Assembly (NCBI RefSeq): GCF_039538765.1 | Contig: NZ_BAABCJ010000005.1 | Coordinates: 186,001-250,000, forward strand | Length of the DNA stretch: 64,000 bases | Source of the DNA: Zhihengliuella alba | GTDB lineage: Bacteria; Actinomycetota; Actinomycetes; Actinomycetales; Micrococcaceae | Direction: 5' to 3' | Program-made: the position numbers and the translations under genes | Part shown: piece by piece, positions 26,643 to 35,956 of the stretch | Position numbering within the stretch: the first letter of the stretch is position 1 | Layout of the letters: each line of letters opens with the position of its first letter | The notes under the pieces: generated by a model | Database searches by the model: none | The model's input: only the letters and a program-made list of their open reading frames with translations | What the model was told of the DNA's origin: nothing

Positions 26643-27407
26643 ATGCATGACACCCAGCAGTCGCCGTACCCGGCGCCCCCGCGTCGCAGACAGCCCGTCT
26701 TCGACGCGGGGCGCTTCCGCCTCGCGGACGGCGTCGTCCTGGCCCTCTATGCGGGCCTGCTCGTCCTCGGCATGGCAGGGCTCCTGCTGTTCGTCCCCGG
26801 CTACCGGGAGCAGTTCCCCACCGACACGCTGGCCCTGTTCTCCGTCAACCTGCTGACCTACGCGGTCCTCTTCACCGCCGTCATGATCGTCGTGGCGCCG
26901 AGGCTCTTCGAGAGCTTCCGGACCTTCCGCTACCACCCGTGGGCCAAGGCGTTCCTCATCCCCGGCCTGTGGCTGGCGTCCATCCTGACGACGGCGGCCA
27001 TCCTCGTCGCGGCGGGGGCGGACCCCACCAAGAGCGAGAACCAGCTGGCCATCGAGGGCATGACGCGCGAGGTCCCGTTCGCGACCATGCTCGTCACCAC
27101 CGCGATCATGGGCCCCATGGTGGAGGAGTACGTCTTCCGCCACCTGCTCATCGGCAAGCTGGGCCGGAAGATCCCGGTGTGGATCTGCGTGCCCCTCTCG
27201 ATCGCCGCGTTCGCGGCCCTGCACTTCATCGGCTCGGGGACGTTCGACCCGGTCTCGGCGATCCCGTACCTGGTGCTGGGCACGGCCATCAGCCTCGCCT
27301 ACGTCTTCAGCGGCAGATCACTCGCGTACGCGTACGTCCTGCACGCCTTCAACAACACCGTCTCGCTGGTGCTCTCCTACCTGATGCTGCCGCTGCTCGG
27401 CGGCTGA
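26643..27407 (+). CDS. CPBP-family intramembrane metalloprotease
   Basis: This 254-residue membrane protein of the CPBP (Abi, CAAX prenyl protease 2-like) family has about seven helices. The catalytic motifs are EEYVFRHLL (EExxxR) near residue 163, the His of AALHFIGSG near 195 and HAFNNTVSL near the C-terminus. TATCGT at 26630-26635 lies 7 bases before the ATG at 26643, suggesting a leaderless transcript. A GTG at 26634 would overlap that element. Actinobacterial members have been linked to peptide maturation or immunity, but nothing here identifies a substrate. Confidence 0.82.
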   Translation: MHDTQQSPYPAPPRRRQPVFDAGRFRLADGVVLALYAGLLVLGMAGLLLFVPGYREQFPTDTLALFSVNLLTYAVLFTAVMIVVAPRLFESFRTFRYHPWAKAFLIPGLWLASILTTAAILVAAGADPTKSENQLAIEGMTREVPFATMLVTTAIMGPMVEEYVFRHLLIGKLGRKIPVWICVPLSIAAFAALHFIGSGTFDPVSAIPYLVLGTAISLAYVFSGRSLAYAYVLHAFNNTVSLVLSYLMLPLLGG

Positions 27408-27446
27408 CCGGGACCACCGGCCGGACCGGCCGCTGAGCCACCGACG

Positions 27447-27500
27447 ACGACGGGCGGCCGCCCCGCGCACTCAGCGCGGGGCGACCGCCCGCCGTCGTAC
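27447..27500. terminator. Strong hairpin between convergent genes
   Basis: GCCCCGCGC (27460-27468) pairs with GCGCGGGGC (27474-27482), extended outward by CGGGCGG with CCGCCCG after a small internal loop. It separates the CPBP gene from the convergent amine oxidase gene and has no T-tract. Confidence 0.65.
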
Positions 27501-27543
27501 TGGCCCGTGGGCTTCGCCCGGACCAGGGGACAGTCCAGCTGCG

Positions 27544-29268
27544 TCAGACCAGCGGCATGGGGCCGATCTCGTCGAGCAGGTCGCCCGGGCCCGGGTTCTC
27601 GGCGCTGCTGGAGCCGCCCAGGTGGTTCACCACGCCCCAGACCGCGTTCAGGCCCGTGGTGACGGCGCCCTCGGCCCAGCCGGCCGTGAAGGAGACGTCG
27701 TCCCCGGCCAGGAAGATGCCGCGCTGGTGCGCCGGCAGCCGGTCCTGCTTGAAGTGCGTGAACAGGCGCTGCTGGTAGCGGTAGTGCCCCGGCAGGTTGG
27801 CCTTGAAGGCGCCCATGAAGTTCGGCTCGGCCTCCCAGGAGACGGTGATCGGCTCGCCGACGATGTGGGAGGCGATGTCCACGTCCGGGTAGATCTGCGC
27901 CAGCGAGTGCAGCATCAGGCGCACGCGCTCGTCGGCGTCCAGCGCCAGCCACTTCAGGGCGTCGTCGTTCCACGTGTAGGAGAGCAGGATGACGGCGGGC
28001 TGGTCCGGGCCGTTGTCCAGCAGGTACGTGGCGCGCGGCAGCCGGTCCGTCAGCGTCATAGACAGGACGTCGCGGCCGGTCTGCGGGTCGCGCTCCTTCC
28101 AGAACGGGCGGTCCACCATCACGAACGTCTTGGACGACTGCATGTAGTGGTTGCGCTCGATCGCCGTCCACAGGCCCGGCTCGAAGAGCGCCTCCTCGGT
28201 CTCGATCCGGGTGGAGAGCAGCCAGGTCTGGCAGGTGACGACGGCGGTCGGGTACGCGGCCGTGTGGCCCCACTTGTCCGTGATCAGCAGGTCGCCCTCG
28301 GGGCGCTCGTCGGTCGCGGGGCCGCGGGAGAGGCGGGCGACGGCGCCGCGCGTGCTGCCGTGGTGCAGGCTCGCCAGGGACGTGCCCGCCGGCCAGTGGG
28401 CCAGGTCCTCGGGCGCGTGGTTCCACAGGGCCTCCGGCAGGCGCTGGGCGCCGCCGACGATCCCGCGGTGCTCGTCGTCCGCGTTCGTGTAGACCACGCG
28501 GAGGATCTCGAGGATGGAGTTCGGGAAGTCGGTGTCCCAGCCGCCGCTGCCGAAGCCGACCTGCCCGAAGGCCTCGCGGTGCTCGAAGCCGGCCTCCTTG
28601 AAGGAGCGGCTGGCGGCGACGAAGCCGTAGAACGTCTGCTCGTCGAACGCCGGGATCATGGCGTTCCAGATCTCCTTGATGCGCGGGACGTCGCGGAAGC
28701 GCAGTGCCTCCTGCATCTCCTCGAACATCGCGTGCTCCTTCAGCGCGGCGCTCCACGCATCGGAGACCTCGTGGAAGAAGGCGGGCAGGTCCGTCTCCTG
28801 CTCGGCGTAGTGCTTCTCGCCGGCGAGCTCGATGACCGTGCTGCTCGTCGCGGGGGAGAGCGGGTTGGGGAACTCCTCCGTCTCCAGGCCGAGCATCTCC
28901 ACGTAGTGGTAGAAGGACTTGCCGGAGACCGGGAAGCGCATCCCGCCGAGGTCCACGGTGACGCCCGGGGCGCCGTCGAACGACGCCGTCTTGAGGCGGC
29001 CGCCGATGTGCCCGGCCTCGTAGATCACGGGCTTCAGGCCGAGCTTCATCAGCTCGTAGGCGGCGACCAGTCCGGACAGGCCGGCGCCGACGACGGCGAC
29101 CTCGGTGCCGTACTGCTCCGGCGGGACGGCGCCCAGGCCGGCGGGGTGCTGCAGGTAGTGGTCGTAGCTGAACGGGAAGTCCGGGTTCAGCATGGTGACC
29201 GGGGGCAGGTCGGTGTCGAGTCCGCCGGAGGCGGTGGCGGTGGACGGTGACGTGGAGGCTGTGGTCAT
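27544..29268 (-). CDS. Flavin amine oxidase, tryptophan 2-monooxygenase-like
   Basis: This 574-residue FAD enzyme belongs to the monoamine oxidase/L-amino-acid oxidase group. It starts with a region typical of tryptophan 2-monooxygenase-like enzymes (MLNPDFPFSYDHYLQHPAGLG), followed by the dinucleotide motif VAVVGAGLSGLVAAYEL near residue 57. It ends with the FAD-contacting GIFLAGDDVSFTAGWAEGAVTTGLNAVW. AAGGAA precedes the ATG. Family members oxidise tryptophan to indole-3-acetamide or other amino acids to imines. The APC permease upstream on the same strand probably supplies the substrate. Tryptophan specificity is an inference. Confidence 0.82.
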   Translation of the reverse strand: MTTASTSPSTATASGGLDTDLPPVTMLNPDFPFSYDHYLQHPAGLGAVPPEQYGTEVAVVGAGLSGLVAAYELMKLGLKPVIYEAGHIGGRLKTASFDGAPGVTVDLGGMRFPVSGKSFYHYVEMLGLETEEFPNPLSPATSSTVIELAGEKHYAEQETDLPAFFHEVSDAWSAALKEHAMFEEMQEALRFRDVPRIKEIWNAMIPAFDEQTFYGFVAASRSFKEAGFEHREAFGQVGFGSGGWDTDFPNSILEILRVVYTNADDEHRGIVGGAQRLPEALWNHAPEDLAHWPAGTSLASLHHGSTRGAVARLSRGPATDERPEGDLLITDKWGHTAAYPTAVVTCQTWLLSTRIETEEALFEPGLWTAIERNHYMQSSKTFVMVDRPFWKERDPQTGRDVLSMTLTDRLPRATYLLDNGPDQPAVILLSYTWNDDALKWLALDADERVRLMLHSLAQIYPDVDIASHIVGEPITVSWEAEPNFMGAFKANLPGHYRYQQRLFTHFKQDRLPAHQRGIFLAGDDVSFTAGWAEGAVTTGLNAVWGVVNHLGGSSSAENPGPGDLLDEIGPMPLV

Positions 29269-29413
29269 CTCAGCGGATTCCTTCGCGGTCGAGCCCGTTG
29301 CGGGGCGCGGGAGGGGTCGGGTGTCGTGCGGGGGCGGCCGGCGACGCGGGGCGCCCCGGCCCTCCGCGGAGTGCGGGGTGCGGGGGCCGGGGCGTGCGGG
29401 GTCGCGGCGGCGG

Positions 29414-30901
29414 TCAGGCGTCGCGGGCGGGCTGGGCCGCCTCGGCGCGGGCGGCGAGGCTGGCCTGCGAGTGCCGGCGGCCGTAGCCGAGGTAGAGGAA
29501 GGCGCCGAGGACCATCCAGGCGAGGAAGACCCACCAGGTGGACAGGCCCAGGTTGACCATGAGGTAGACGCACATGGCGGCACCGAGCAGCGGGACCACC
29601 GGGAAGAACGGCACCCGGAAGGTGCGCTCCATGTCCGGGCGGCTGCGCCGGAGGTAGACCACCGAGAGGTTCACCAGCATGAACGCGAAGAGCGTGCCGA
29701 TGCTGGTGGCGTCCGCGAGCTGGCCGAGCGGGATCAGCCCGGCGATGACGGCGATGACCACGCCGCAGATCAGGGTGCCCATGACGGGGGTCCCGGTGCG
29801 CCGGTCGACGCGGCCGAGGACGCGGGGGACCAGGCCGTCGCGGGCCATGGTCATCAGGATGCGGGTCTGCCCGTAGAGCACGGTCAGGACCACGGAGGCG
29901 ATCGCGACGACGGCGCCGATGGCGAAGATCAGCGAGATCCACTCGGCCCCGGTGAGCTCCTGCAGGATGATCAGCAGGGCGGCCTCGGTGCCGTCGAACC
30001 AGCTCCACTCGCGGGCGCCGACCGCGGCGATGGCCACCAGGATGTACAGGGCGGTGACGATCGCCATCGAGAGGATGATGGCCCGCGGGAGGTCGCGCTG
30101 CGGGTTCTTGGCCTCCTCGCCGGCCGTGGAGGCGGCGTCGAAGCCGATGTAGGAGAAGAAGAGGCGGGAGGCGGCCGCGGACATGCCGGCCGCGCCCATC
30201 GGCATCAGCGTCTCGTAGTGGGAGGCCTGGAAGGCGGTGAACGCGATGCCCACGAAGAGCAGCAGGACGGCGATCTTGATGACCACCATGACGGTGTTGA
30301 CCCAGGCGGCCTCGTTGACGCCGCGGATCAGCAGGACCATGGCGAGCAGGACCAGGACGATCGCCGGGAGGTTGACGATGGAGCCGTCGGCACCGCCGGG
30401 AGGGGCGGAGAGCTCCACGGGCAGGGCGAGGCCGAAGATCCGCAGCGTCTCGTTGACGTACTCGGCGGAGCCGACGGCCACGGCCGCCACGGAGACCCCG
30501 TACTCGAGCACCAGGCACCAGCCGCAGACCCAGGCGAGGCCCTCGCCCATGGTGGCGTACGTGTAGGAGTAGCTGGAGCCGGAGACCGGCACGGCGCCGG
30601 CCATCTCGGCATAGGAGACGGCGGAGAGCAGGGCGGCCACGCCGGCGATCAGGAAGGAGATCCAGACGGCGGGCCCGGCCATCGGCACGGAGGATCCGAG
30701 CACCACGAAGATGCCGGTTCCGAGCGTGGCGCCCACGCTGATCATGGTCAGCTGCCAGAGGCCGAGGGAGCGCTTGAGCCGCCCGCCGCCGGGGGAGCCG
30801 TCGGTGCCGGAGGCGGCGACCATCTGCTCGATGGGCTTGCGGCGCTTGAGCTGCCGGGCCAAGGGCTCCCGCGGCAGCGTCGGCGCGTGAGTGTCGATCA
30901 T
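29414..30901 (-). CDS. APC-family amino acid permease (cationic amino acid transporter type)
   Basis: This 495-residue, 12-13 helix permease belongs to the CAT/YfnA branch of the APC superfamily. Marks are GATLGTGIFVVLGS near residue 60, FLIAGVAALLSAVSYAEMAGAVPVSGSSYSYTYATMGEGLAW near 90, SYIGFDAASTAGEEAKNPQRDLPRAI near 240 and the trailing LGLSTWWVFLAWMVLG. The start ATG at 30901 follows an AGGA box; the longer open frame upstream reads through the divergent promoter. It is 145 bases before the amine oxidase on the same strand and divergent from pucR. Uptake of the amine oxidase's amino acid is the likely job. Confidence 0.85.
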   Translation of the reverse strand: MIDTHAPTLPREPLARQLKRRKPIEQMVAASGTDGSPGGGRLKRSLGLWQLTMISVGATLGTGIFVVLGSSVPMAGPAVWISFLIAGVAALLSAVSYAEMAGAVPVSGSSYSYTYATMGEGLAWVCGWCLVLEYGVSVAAVAVGSAEYVNETLRIFGLALPVELSAPPGGADGSIVNLPAIVLVLLAMVLLIRGVNEAAWVNTVMVVIKIAVLLLFVGIAFTAFQASHYETLMPMGAAGMSAAASRLFFSYIGFDAASTAGEEAKNPQRDLPRAIILSMAIVTALYILVAIAAVGAREWSWFDGTEAALLIILQELTGAEWISLIFAIGAVVAIASVVLTVLYGQTRILMTMARDGLVPRVLGRVDRRTGTPVMGTLICGVVIAVIAGLIPLGQLADATSIGTLFAFMLVNLSVVYLRRSRPDMERTFRVPFFPVVPLLGAAMCVYLMVNLGLSTWWVFLAWMVLGAFLYLGYGRRHSQASLAARAEAAQPARDA

Positions 30902-31019
30902 AGTGAGTCCTGTTCTGGCGGGGTCGTGGATGCGCAGGCGCATCCTCTGCCGGTCGCCCACCAGCGTGCCATGTGAGCTGACTAACAAAATGGGCGGATT
31001 CATCCTAGAGTTTTCCAGT

Positions 31020-32729
31020 ATGGGACATTCTGCACCACCGACCGCCGTCGGCGGCCTCGCCACCGTGCCGCTCGAGCGCTTCCTGGCCGCCCTTCCGGCG
31101 GGTACTCGCCTCGTGTACGACGCCGTCGCGGACGGAGGCGGCCCGGTCGCCGTGCGCTGGGTGGAGCCGAGCGAGCTCGAGGACCCGACGCCCTACCTGC
31201 TCGAGGCCGAGGTGGTCATGACGGCCGGGCTGCCGTTCGCCGGCGACGGCGGCGAGGAGGGGGCGGTGGACCGCTACGTGCGGCGCCTGGTGGACGCGGG
31301 CGTCTCGGCCCTGCTGTTCGGGGTCCAGCCGTACTTCGACCGGGTGCCGGAGGCCCTCGTGGAGGCCTGCCGGCGGCACCGGCTGACCCTGGTGGAGGTG
31401 CCCTCCGCCGTCCCGTTCGCCGCGCTCGGCCTGGAGTTCTCCCGGCTGCTGGAGGCGGAGAACATGCAGGTGATGCGCCGCATGGCGGAGGGGAACCGCC
31501 ATCTCATGCGGGCCGCGCTGGCCGCCCGCCCCGAGGCGGACCTGCTCAAGGCCCTGATGCTCACGGTCCCGGGCTGGGCTCTGGTGGTCGGCCCCGACCG
31601 GCGGACGCGCGCCCGGGCGGTCTCCGCCCGCTCCCAGACCGGCATCCCCGGGCAGGAGGTCCTGGACGAGGTCCTCGACGCGCTCTTCGCCGGCCGGGGG
31701 CCGCGGGTCGAGACGCGCCAGCTGCCGCAGGACGGTGCCGGCTGGATCGCGGCGCACCCGCTGCGCAGCGCCCGCGACGGCACGCTGGGGGCGCTCCTCC
31801 TGGGGGCCGCGCGGCCGCTGGAGGCGGGGGAGCAGTCGGTGGTGGGCACCGCCGTCGGACTCCTGGAGGCGCTCCTGCGCCAGCGCACCGAGGGGGCGCT
31901 GGCGCCCAGCCAGCTCGCCACGGGACTGCTGCTGCGCGCCGACGCCGAGACCGCCGGGCGGGACGAGACCGCCGCGCTGGCCGCCCAGAGCGCCGCCGCG
32001 CCGGTCGGTGCGCCGCTGCGGGTGGTGCAGGGATTCCCCGCCGGGGACGCCGCGAGGACGCCCGGGACGCTGGGAATCCCGGGGAGCCCGGGGCACGCCG
32101 CGTCCGGGGCCGGCGCGGCGGGCCGGGGCTCCCGGCCGTCGGCGCGGATCGACGCCGCGAGCGCCGTGCTGCGCTGGCGCCGGATCTTCGACACCAAGCT
32201 GGTGGAGCTGACGGACACCGGCTTCACGGCGGTGACGCGCCTGGGGGTCGAGCGCGCGGTGGTCAACGAGGTGGAGGCGCTCGGGTGGCGGCTCGTCATC
32301 TCCGACGCCGTCCCGGTGGCCGAACTGCCCGAGACGCACCGCCGCCTCAGCGCGCTGCGGCACCGCGCGATGGAGACCGGGCGGACCCTGCGGGCCTCCG
32401 GGGACCCGGTCTCGGTGCCGGGCCTGCTGGGCCGGCAGGCCGGGGAGCTGCTGTTCTCCGATGCGTTCTCGCCGCTCGGCGCGCTCGAGCCGGAGCGGGC
32501 GGCCGGACTCCTGGACGTGCTGGAGGCCTGGCTCTCCGCCCACGGCGGGTGGGATGCCACCGCCAAGGCGACCGGACTGCACCGCAACAGCGTGCGCCGG
32601 CAGGTGGCGCAGGTCGGCGACCTGATCGGCCGCGACCTCGACGACGCGCAGACGCGGGCCGAGCTGCTGATCGCGCTGCGCTACCGGCCGTCGTCGTACC
32701 TGAGCACGGCGCCGGCCACGTCCGGCTGA
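31020..32729 (+). CDS. PucR-family transcriptional regulator
   Basis: This 569-residue regulator has an N-terminal PucR-type ligand domain (about 25-160), a variable middle with an Ala/Gly/Pro-rich linker near 340-380, and a C-terminal helix-turn-helix. The HTH is GGWDATAKATGLHRNSVRRQVAQVGDLIGRDLDD near 510-545. PucR activates purine catabolism in Bacillus, and paralogues control amine or amino acid use. The ATG at 31020 lies 8 bases after TAGAGT with no Shine-Dalgarno, so a leaderless start is possible. Divergence from the permease and amine oxidase makes those its most likely targets. Control of the purine island is also possible. Confidence 0.85.
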   Translation: MGHSAPPTAVGGLATVPLERFLAALPAGTRLVYDAVADGGGPVAVRWVEPSELEDPTPYLLEAEVVMTAGLPFAGDGGEEGAVDRYVRRLVDAGVSALLFGVQPYFDRVPEALVEACRRHRLTLVEVPSAVPFAALGLEFSRLLEAENMQVMRRMAEGNRHLMRAALAARPEADLLKALMLTVPGWALVVGPDRRTRARAVSARSQTGIPGQEVLDEVLDALFAGRGPRVETRQLPQDGAGWIAAHPLRSARDGTLGALLLGAARPLEAGEQSVVGTAVGLLEALLRQRTEGALAPSQLATGLLLRADAETAGRDETAALAAQSAAAPVGAPLRVVQGFPAGDAARTPGTLGIPGSPGHAASGAGAAGRGSRPSARIDAASAVLRWRRIFDTKLVELTDTGFTAVTRLGVERAVVNEVEALGWRLVISDAVPVAELPETHRRLSALRHRAMETGRTLRASGDPVSVPGLLGRQAGELLFSDAFSPLGALEPERAAGLLDVLEAWLSAHGGWDATAKATGLHRNSVRRQVAQVGDLIGRDLDDAQTRAELLIALRYRPSSYLSTAPATSG

Positions 32730-32777
32730 GCCCCGCAGCGGCGCCGGCCGGCGGCCAGGCGGAGCCCGGCTCGCAGG

Positions 32778-33398
32778 TCAGTCGAAGCAGTCCATGATCT
32801 CGAGGTCGGCCCCGCGCAGCTGCGCGTCCAACTCGTCGCGCGTGTCCGCGGGCTCGATGCCGTGGTCCTGCAGGCACTCGCGGAGCAGGGAGGTCGCCTG
32901 TGCGCTGTCCTGCACGGTGTCCGTGCTCTGCCAGAGCATGTCGGTGTACTGGAACTCCGCCCGGTAGCAGTCCCCGTCGACGCCGGAGTCCACGGCCGTC
33001 CCCGGCACCGAGTAGACGCGCAGCGGGCCATCCGAGTCCGCTACCGACAACTCGACACCGGCCTCGGACAGGCACGTCCGGTACCGCTGGAAAGCCGCCT
33101 CGTACTCCTCGGCCGTCGCCGCGCGGTCGTCGATCTCCGCCGCCTGGGCGTCCGAGGCGTCCCCGACGTCCATCCCGGTCAGCGGATCGGCGGTGCCCAC
33201 CGGGGCGTCGGCGGACGCGGGCGGGCCGGCCTCGGTGCCGGGACTCTCGTCGGGCGCACCTGCGGAGCAGCCCGCGAGGAGGAGTGCTGCCGCCGTCGCG
33301 AGTGCCGGGCCCAGAAGTCCGGTGCCGGCGGTGCGTGCGGCCCGCTCCCGCTTCGCCGGCCGGGTTCTCGCCGCCGTGCCCCTCGTCATTTCGCGCAT
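32778..33398 (-). CDS. Lipoprotein of unknown function
   Basis: This 206-residue precursor has an Arg/Lys-rich N-region, a hydrophobic stretch and a lipobox LLLAGC near residue 46. The mature protein starts with a Pro/Gly/Ala-rich acidic linker, then a small domain with four cysteines (RTCLSEAG, GDCYRAEF, RECLQDHG, MDCFD) that probably form two disulfides outside the cell. The ATG at 33398 has GGGGGAAG upstream; an alternative ATG three codons later is also acceptable. It belongs to the common actinobacterial class of small cysteine-containing lipoproteins. No function can be assigned. Confidence 0.7.
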   Translation of the reverse strand: MREMTRGTAARTRPAKRERAARTAGTGLLGPALATAAALLLAGCSAGAPDESPGTEAGPPASADAPVGTADPLTGMDVGDASDAQAAEIDDRAATAEEYEAAFQRYRTCLSEAGVELSVADSDGPLRVYSVPGTAVDSGVDGDCYRAEFQYTDMLWQSTDTVQDSAQATSLLRECLQDHGIEPADTRDELDAQLRGADLEIMDCFD

Positions 33399-33489
33399 CG
33401 TCGCTTCCCCCGCCCCGTCGGCATCCCGTCCGACGCAAGCTACCCGGCGCACCGAGGCGTGTCCACCCTGTGGGGCCCGCGCTGCCAGG

Positions 33490-33567
33490 CGGGGCGGGCA
33501 GGCGCCCGTGCGGGGCGGGCGCCCGCGTGGGGCAGGCGCCGGGGAGGGGCAGGCGCCGGGGAGGGGC
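33490..33567. repeat. GC-rich direct repeats after the amidase gene
   Basis: Variants of GGGGCGGGC followed by a 17-bp unit GGGGAGGGGCAGGCGCC in nearly two tandem copies fill this intergenic stretch. No coding frame is supported. Confidence 0.6.
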
Positions 33568-34419
33568 TCAGTGGTCGGCGGACCACTCCCGGTAGACCGC
33601 GGGGCGGCGCTCGCGCAGGTACGGGACGCGCTCGCGGGCCGCGGCCGCGTCCTCGGCCGAGACCTCCGCCGTGATGACGGAGAGGCCCGCCGATCCCGTC
33701 TCCTGGCGGGCCGCGCCGGCCAGCAGCGTGCCCGTGGGCCCGACCACGAGGCTGCCGCCGCCGAGCTGGATGGGCCCCCCGAGGGACGGGGCCGGCCCGG
33801 CGTGGTTGGCGTACGCGATCGCCACCTGGGACTCGAGCGCCCGCGCCGGCAGGAGGATGTCCTGCACCTCGGAGAACTCGGCGGTCAGCGCCGTCGGCAC
33901 GGCGACCAGGTCCGCGCCGGCCTCGGCGGAGGCGCGCACGGACTCGGGGAACTCGATGTCGTAGCAGATCAGCAGCCCCACGTTGAGGCCGTCGATCCGC
34001 ACCACGGGCGGGGCCGCCGTGCCGGCCGTGAATACCTCCTGCTCCTCGCCGCCGAAGAGGTGGACCTTGGTGTAGGTGGCGAGGCGCTCGCCCGACGGGG
34101 AGACGATGCCGGCGGTGATGCCCCAGCCGTCCCCGGTCCGCCGCGGGACGCTGTAGACCAGGTGCAGGCCGCGCGTGCGCGCGATCTCGGCGGCGGCGGC
34201 GTCGATCCGGCGCACGACGGCGTCCGTCAGATGCGGCGCGATCGTGGCCGGGGCGTAGCCGGTGGTGAACAGCTCGGGGGTGACGAGCAGCGAGGCGCCG
34301 TCCGCGGCGGCCCGCCCCGCGGCCGTGTCGATGCACGCGAGGTTCTCGGAGACCGCCGCCTCCAGCGCGACGCCGTCGCCGGGGACGGAGGCCGTGGCCT
34401 GCATGACGCTGATCCGCAT
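33568..34419 (-). CDS. Nitrilase-superfamily carbon-nitrogen hydrolase
   Basis: This 283-residue amidase has the catalytic triad of the superfamily: Glu49 in TPELFTTGY, Lys118 in YTKVHLFGGEE and Cys152 in LLICYDIEFPES. The start is an ATG with AGGAG close upstream. Length and motifs fit the branch of small aliphatic or omega-amidases and carbamoyl-putrescine amidase-like proteins. The exact substrate is unknown. It is followed on the same strand by the lipoprotein gene and is divergent from the MFS exporter. If the amine oxidase at 27544 makes an amide such as indole-3-acetamide, this enzyme could hydrolyse it; the distance makes this only a suggestion. Confidence 0.83.
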   Translation of the reverse strand: MRISVMQATASVPGDGVALEAAVSENLACIDTAAGRAAADGASLLVTPELFTTGYAPATIAPHLTDAVVRRIDAAAAEIARTRGLHLVYSVPRRTGDGWGITAGIVSPSGERLATYTKVHLFGGEEQEVFTAGTAAPPVVRIDGLNVGLLICYDIEFPESVRASAEAGADLVAVPTALTAEFSEVQDILLPARALESQVAIAYANHAGPAPSLGGPIQLGGGSLVVGPTGTLLAGAARQETGSAGLSVITAEVSAEDAAAARERVPYLRERRPAVYREWSADH

Positions 34420-34675
34420 GGTGCTCCTGTGCTCTCTTCTGCCCGTGGCGCTCTCTTCTGCCATTGCGTGCTCCGCTCAGCATAGGCGCGGAGCGTCGCG
34501 TCCGCTCCGGGACGATTCGTCCCCGGCGATGGCGGCCCGGGGTCCATCCGTCCCGACACGTCCGTCCCCGCCCGTCCCCGCCCGGGCGTGCGCCGCGGGG
34601 GCGCAGTCCCCGCCGCGTCGAGGCCGACCTGTGCGGCGGGAGCGATCAGGTCGCGGGGCGGCTTAGGCTGTGATC

Positions 34676-35947
34676 GTGGCAGACAGCGGCGTGGTTCCCT
34701 CCGACTCCGGGCCCGGCTGGGAGGGCCACCTCCCCGGGACCGCCGCCTTTCGGCGCGTCATCGTGGCCCTGTTCGCCGCGGGCGTCGCGGCGTTCTGCCA
34801 GCTGTATGCCACGCAGAGCATGCTTCCCGCGATGGCCCGCGAGTTCGAGATCTCGGAGGCCCGGGCCGCGCTCAGCGTCTCGGCCGCGACGGCCGGGCTC
34901 GCCTGCGCGGTCCTCCCGTGGAGCGCCGTCGCGGACCGGCTGGGGCGGCGGACCACCCTGCTCGCTGCGCTCACCGCCTCGGTGGTCATCGGTGTGGGCG
35001 TCTGCCTGGCCCCGGACTACTCGTGGCTGCTGGTGGCCCGGTTCGCGCAGGGGGCCGCGATCGCCGGGGTGCCCGCGACCGCCATGGCCTATCTGTCCGA
35101 GGAGCTGAGCCGCTCGGCCGTCGCCGTGGCCGCGGGGCTCTTCGTCGCCGGGAACACCGTCGGCGGGCTGTCCGGCCGCCTGCTGGCCGGGCCGATCGGC
35201 GAACTGGTCTCCTGGCGTCTGGGGGTCGGGGCGGTCACCGTGCTCGCCGCGGTGGCGACGCTCGTCTGCCTGCGGGCCGCGCCCCGCCCGCGCGGCTTCC
35301 TGCCCGCCTCCCGCGCCGACGCGGACCCGGGGCTCTCCTTCGTGGGGCGACTGGGCGCCGTCGTGCGCGACCGCCGGCTGCTGGCCCTCTACGGGCAGGC
35401 GTTCCTGCTCATGGGCGGCTTCGTGGCGGTCTACAACTACCTGGGCTTCCGGCTCGAGGACCGCCCGCTGAACGTGCCGCCGGAGCTGACCGCGTTCATC
35501 TTCGTCACCTACCTGGCCGGCACCTGGTCCTCGAGCCGCGCCGGCCGCACGGTCCGCCGTTTCGGGCGCCTGCGCACCCTGCTGGGCGGCACGGCCGTCA
35601 TGGCCGCCGGCCTCCTGCTCACGCTGGTCGGGTGGCTGCCCGCGATAGTCGTCGGCATGCTGCTGCTGACGGCCGGGTTCTTCGTGGCCCACTCGGTGGC
35701 GACGGGCTGGATCTCCGCGTTCGCCCCGCAGGGCCGCGCCCAGGCCACCAGCCTCTACAACCTCGGGTACTACGGCGGGTCCAGCCTCTTCGGCTGGGCC
35801 GTGGGCCTGCTGTTCGCGCCCTTCGGCTGGCCCGGCGTCGTCGCCGCGGTGGGCGCCCTGGCCCTGACGGCCGCAGCGTGGGCCGCGCACACCCTGCGCG
35901 GCCAGCCCGGAGCCGGCCGGGAGCGCCGGGACGCCGACCGCCGCTAG
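34676..35947 (+). CDS. MFS transporter, YnfM-like
   Basis: This 423-residue, 12-helix major facilitator resembles the YnfM group of drug exporters. RRVIVALFAAGVAAFCQLYATQSMLPAMAREF forms the first helix. The loop 2-3 motif VADRLGRRTT and the late LYNLGYYGGSSLFGW are characteristic. TAGGCT at 34664-34669 is 6 bases before the GTG at 34676, giving a likely leaderless start. Two codons upstream another GTG exists but overlaps the spacing. The next gene begins 9 bases after the stop and carries its own -10. Substrate unknown. Confidence 0.85.
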   Translation: MADSGVVPSDSGPGWEGHLPGTAAFRRVIVALFAAGVAAFCQLYATQSMLPAMAREFEISEARAALSVSAATAGLACAVLPWSAVADRLGRRTTLLAALTASVVIGVGVCLAPDYSWLLVARFAQGAAIAGVPATAMAYLSEELSRSAVAVAAGLFVAGNTVGGLSGRLLAGPIGELVSWRLGVGAVTVLAAVATLVCLRAAPRPRGFLPASRADADPGLSFVGRLGAVVRDRRLLALYGQAFLLMGGFVAVYNYLGFRLEDRPLNVPPELTAFIFVTYLAGTWSSSRAGRTVRRFGRLRTLLGGTAVMAAGLLLTLVGWLPAIVVGMLLLTAGFFVAHSVATGWISAFAPQGRAQATSLYNLGYYGGSSLFGWAVGLLFAPFGWPGVVAAVGALALTAAAWAAHTLRGQPGAGRERRDADRR

Positions 35948-35956
35948 GCTGATGCG

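Noticed and set aside
22729..26856. A plus-strand open frame of 1375 codons across both ABC exporter genes
   Set aside because: It overlaps two clear ABC proteins in another frame and its translation is Arg/Gly/Pro-rich nonsense typical of high-GC shadow frames.
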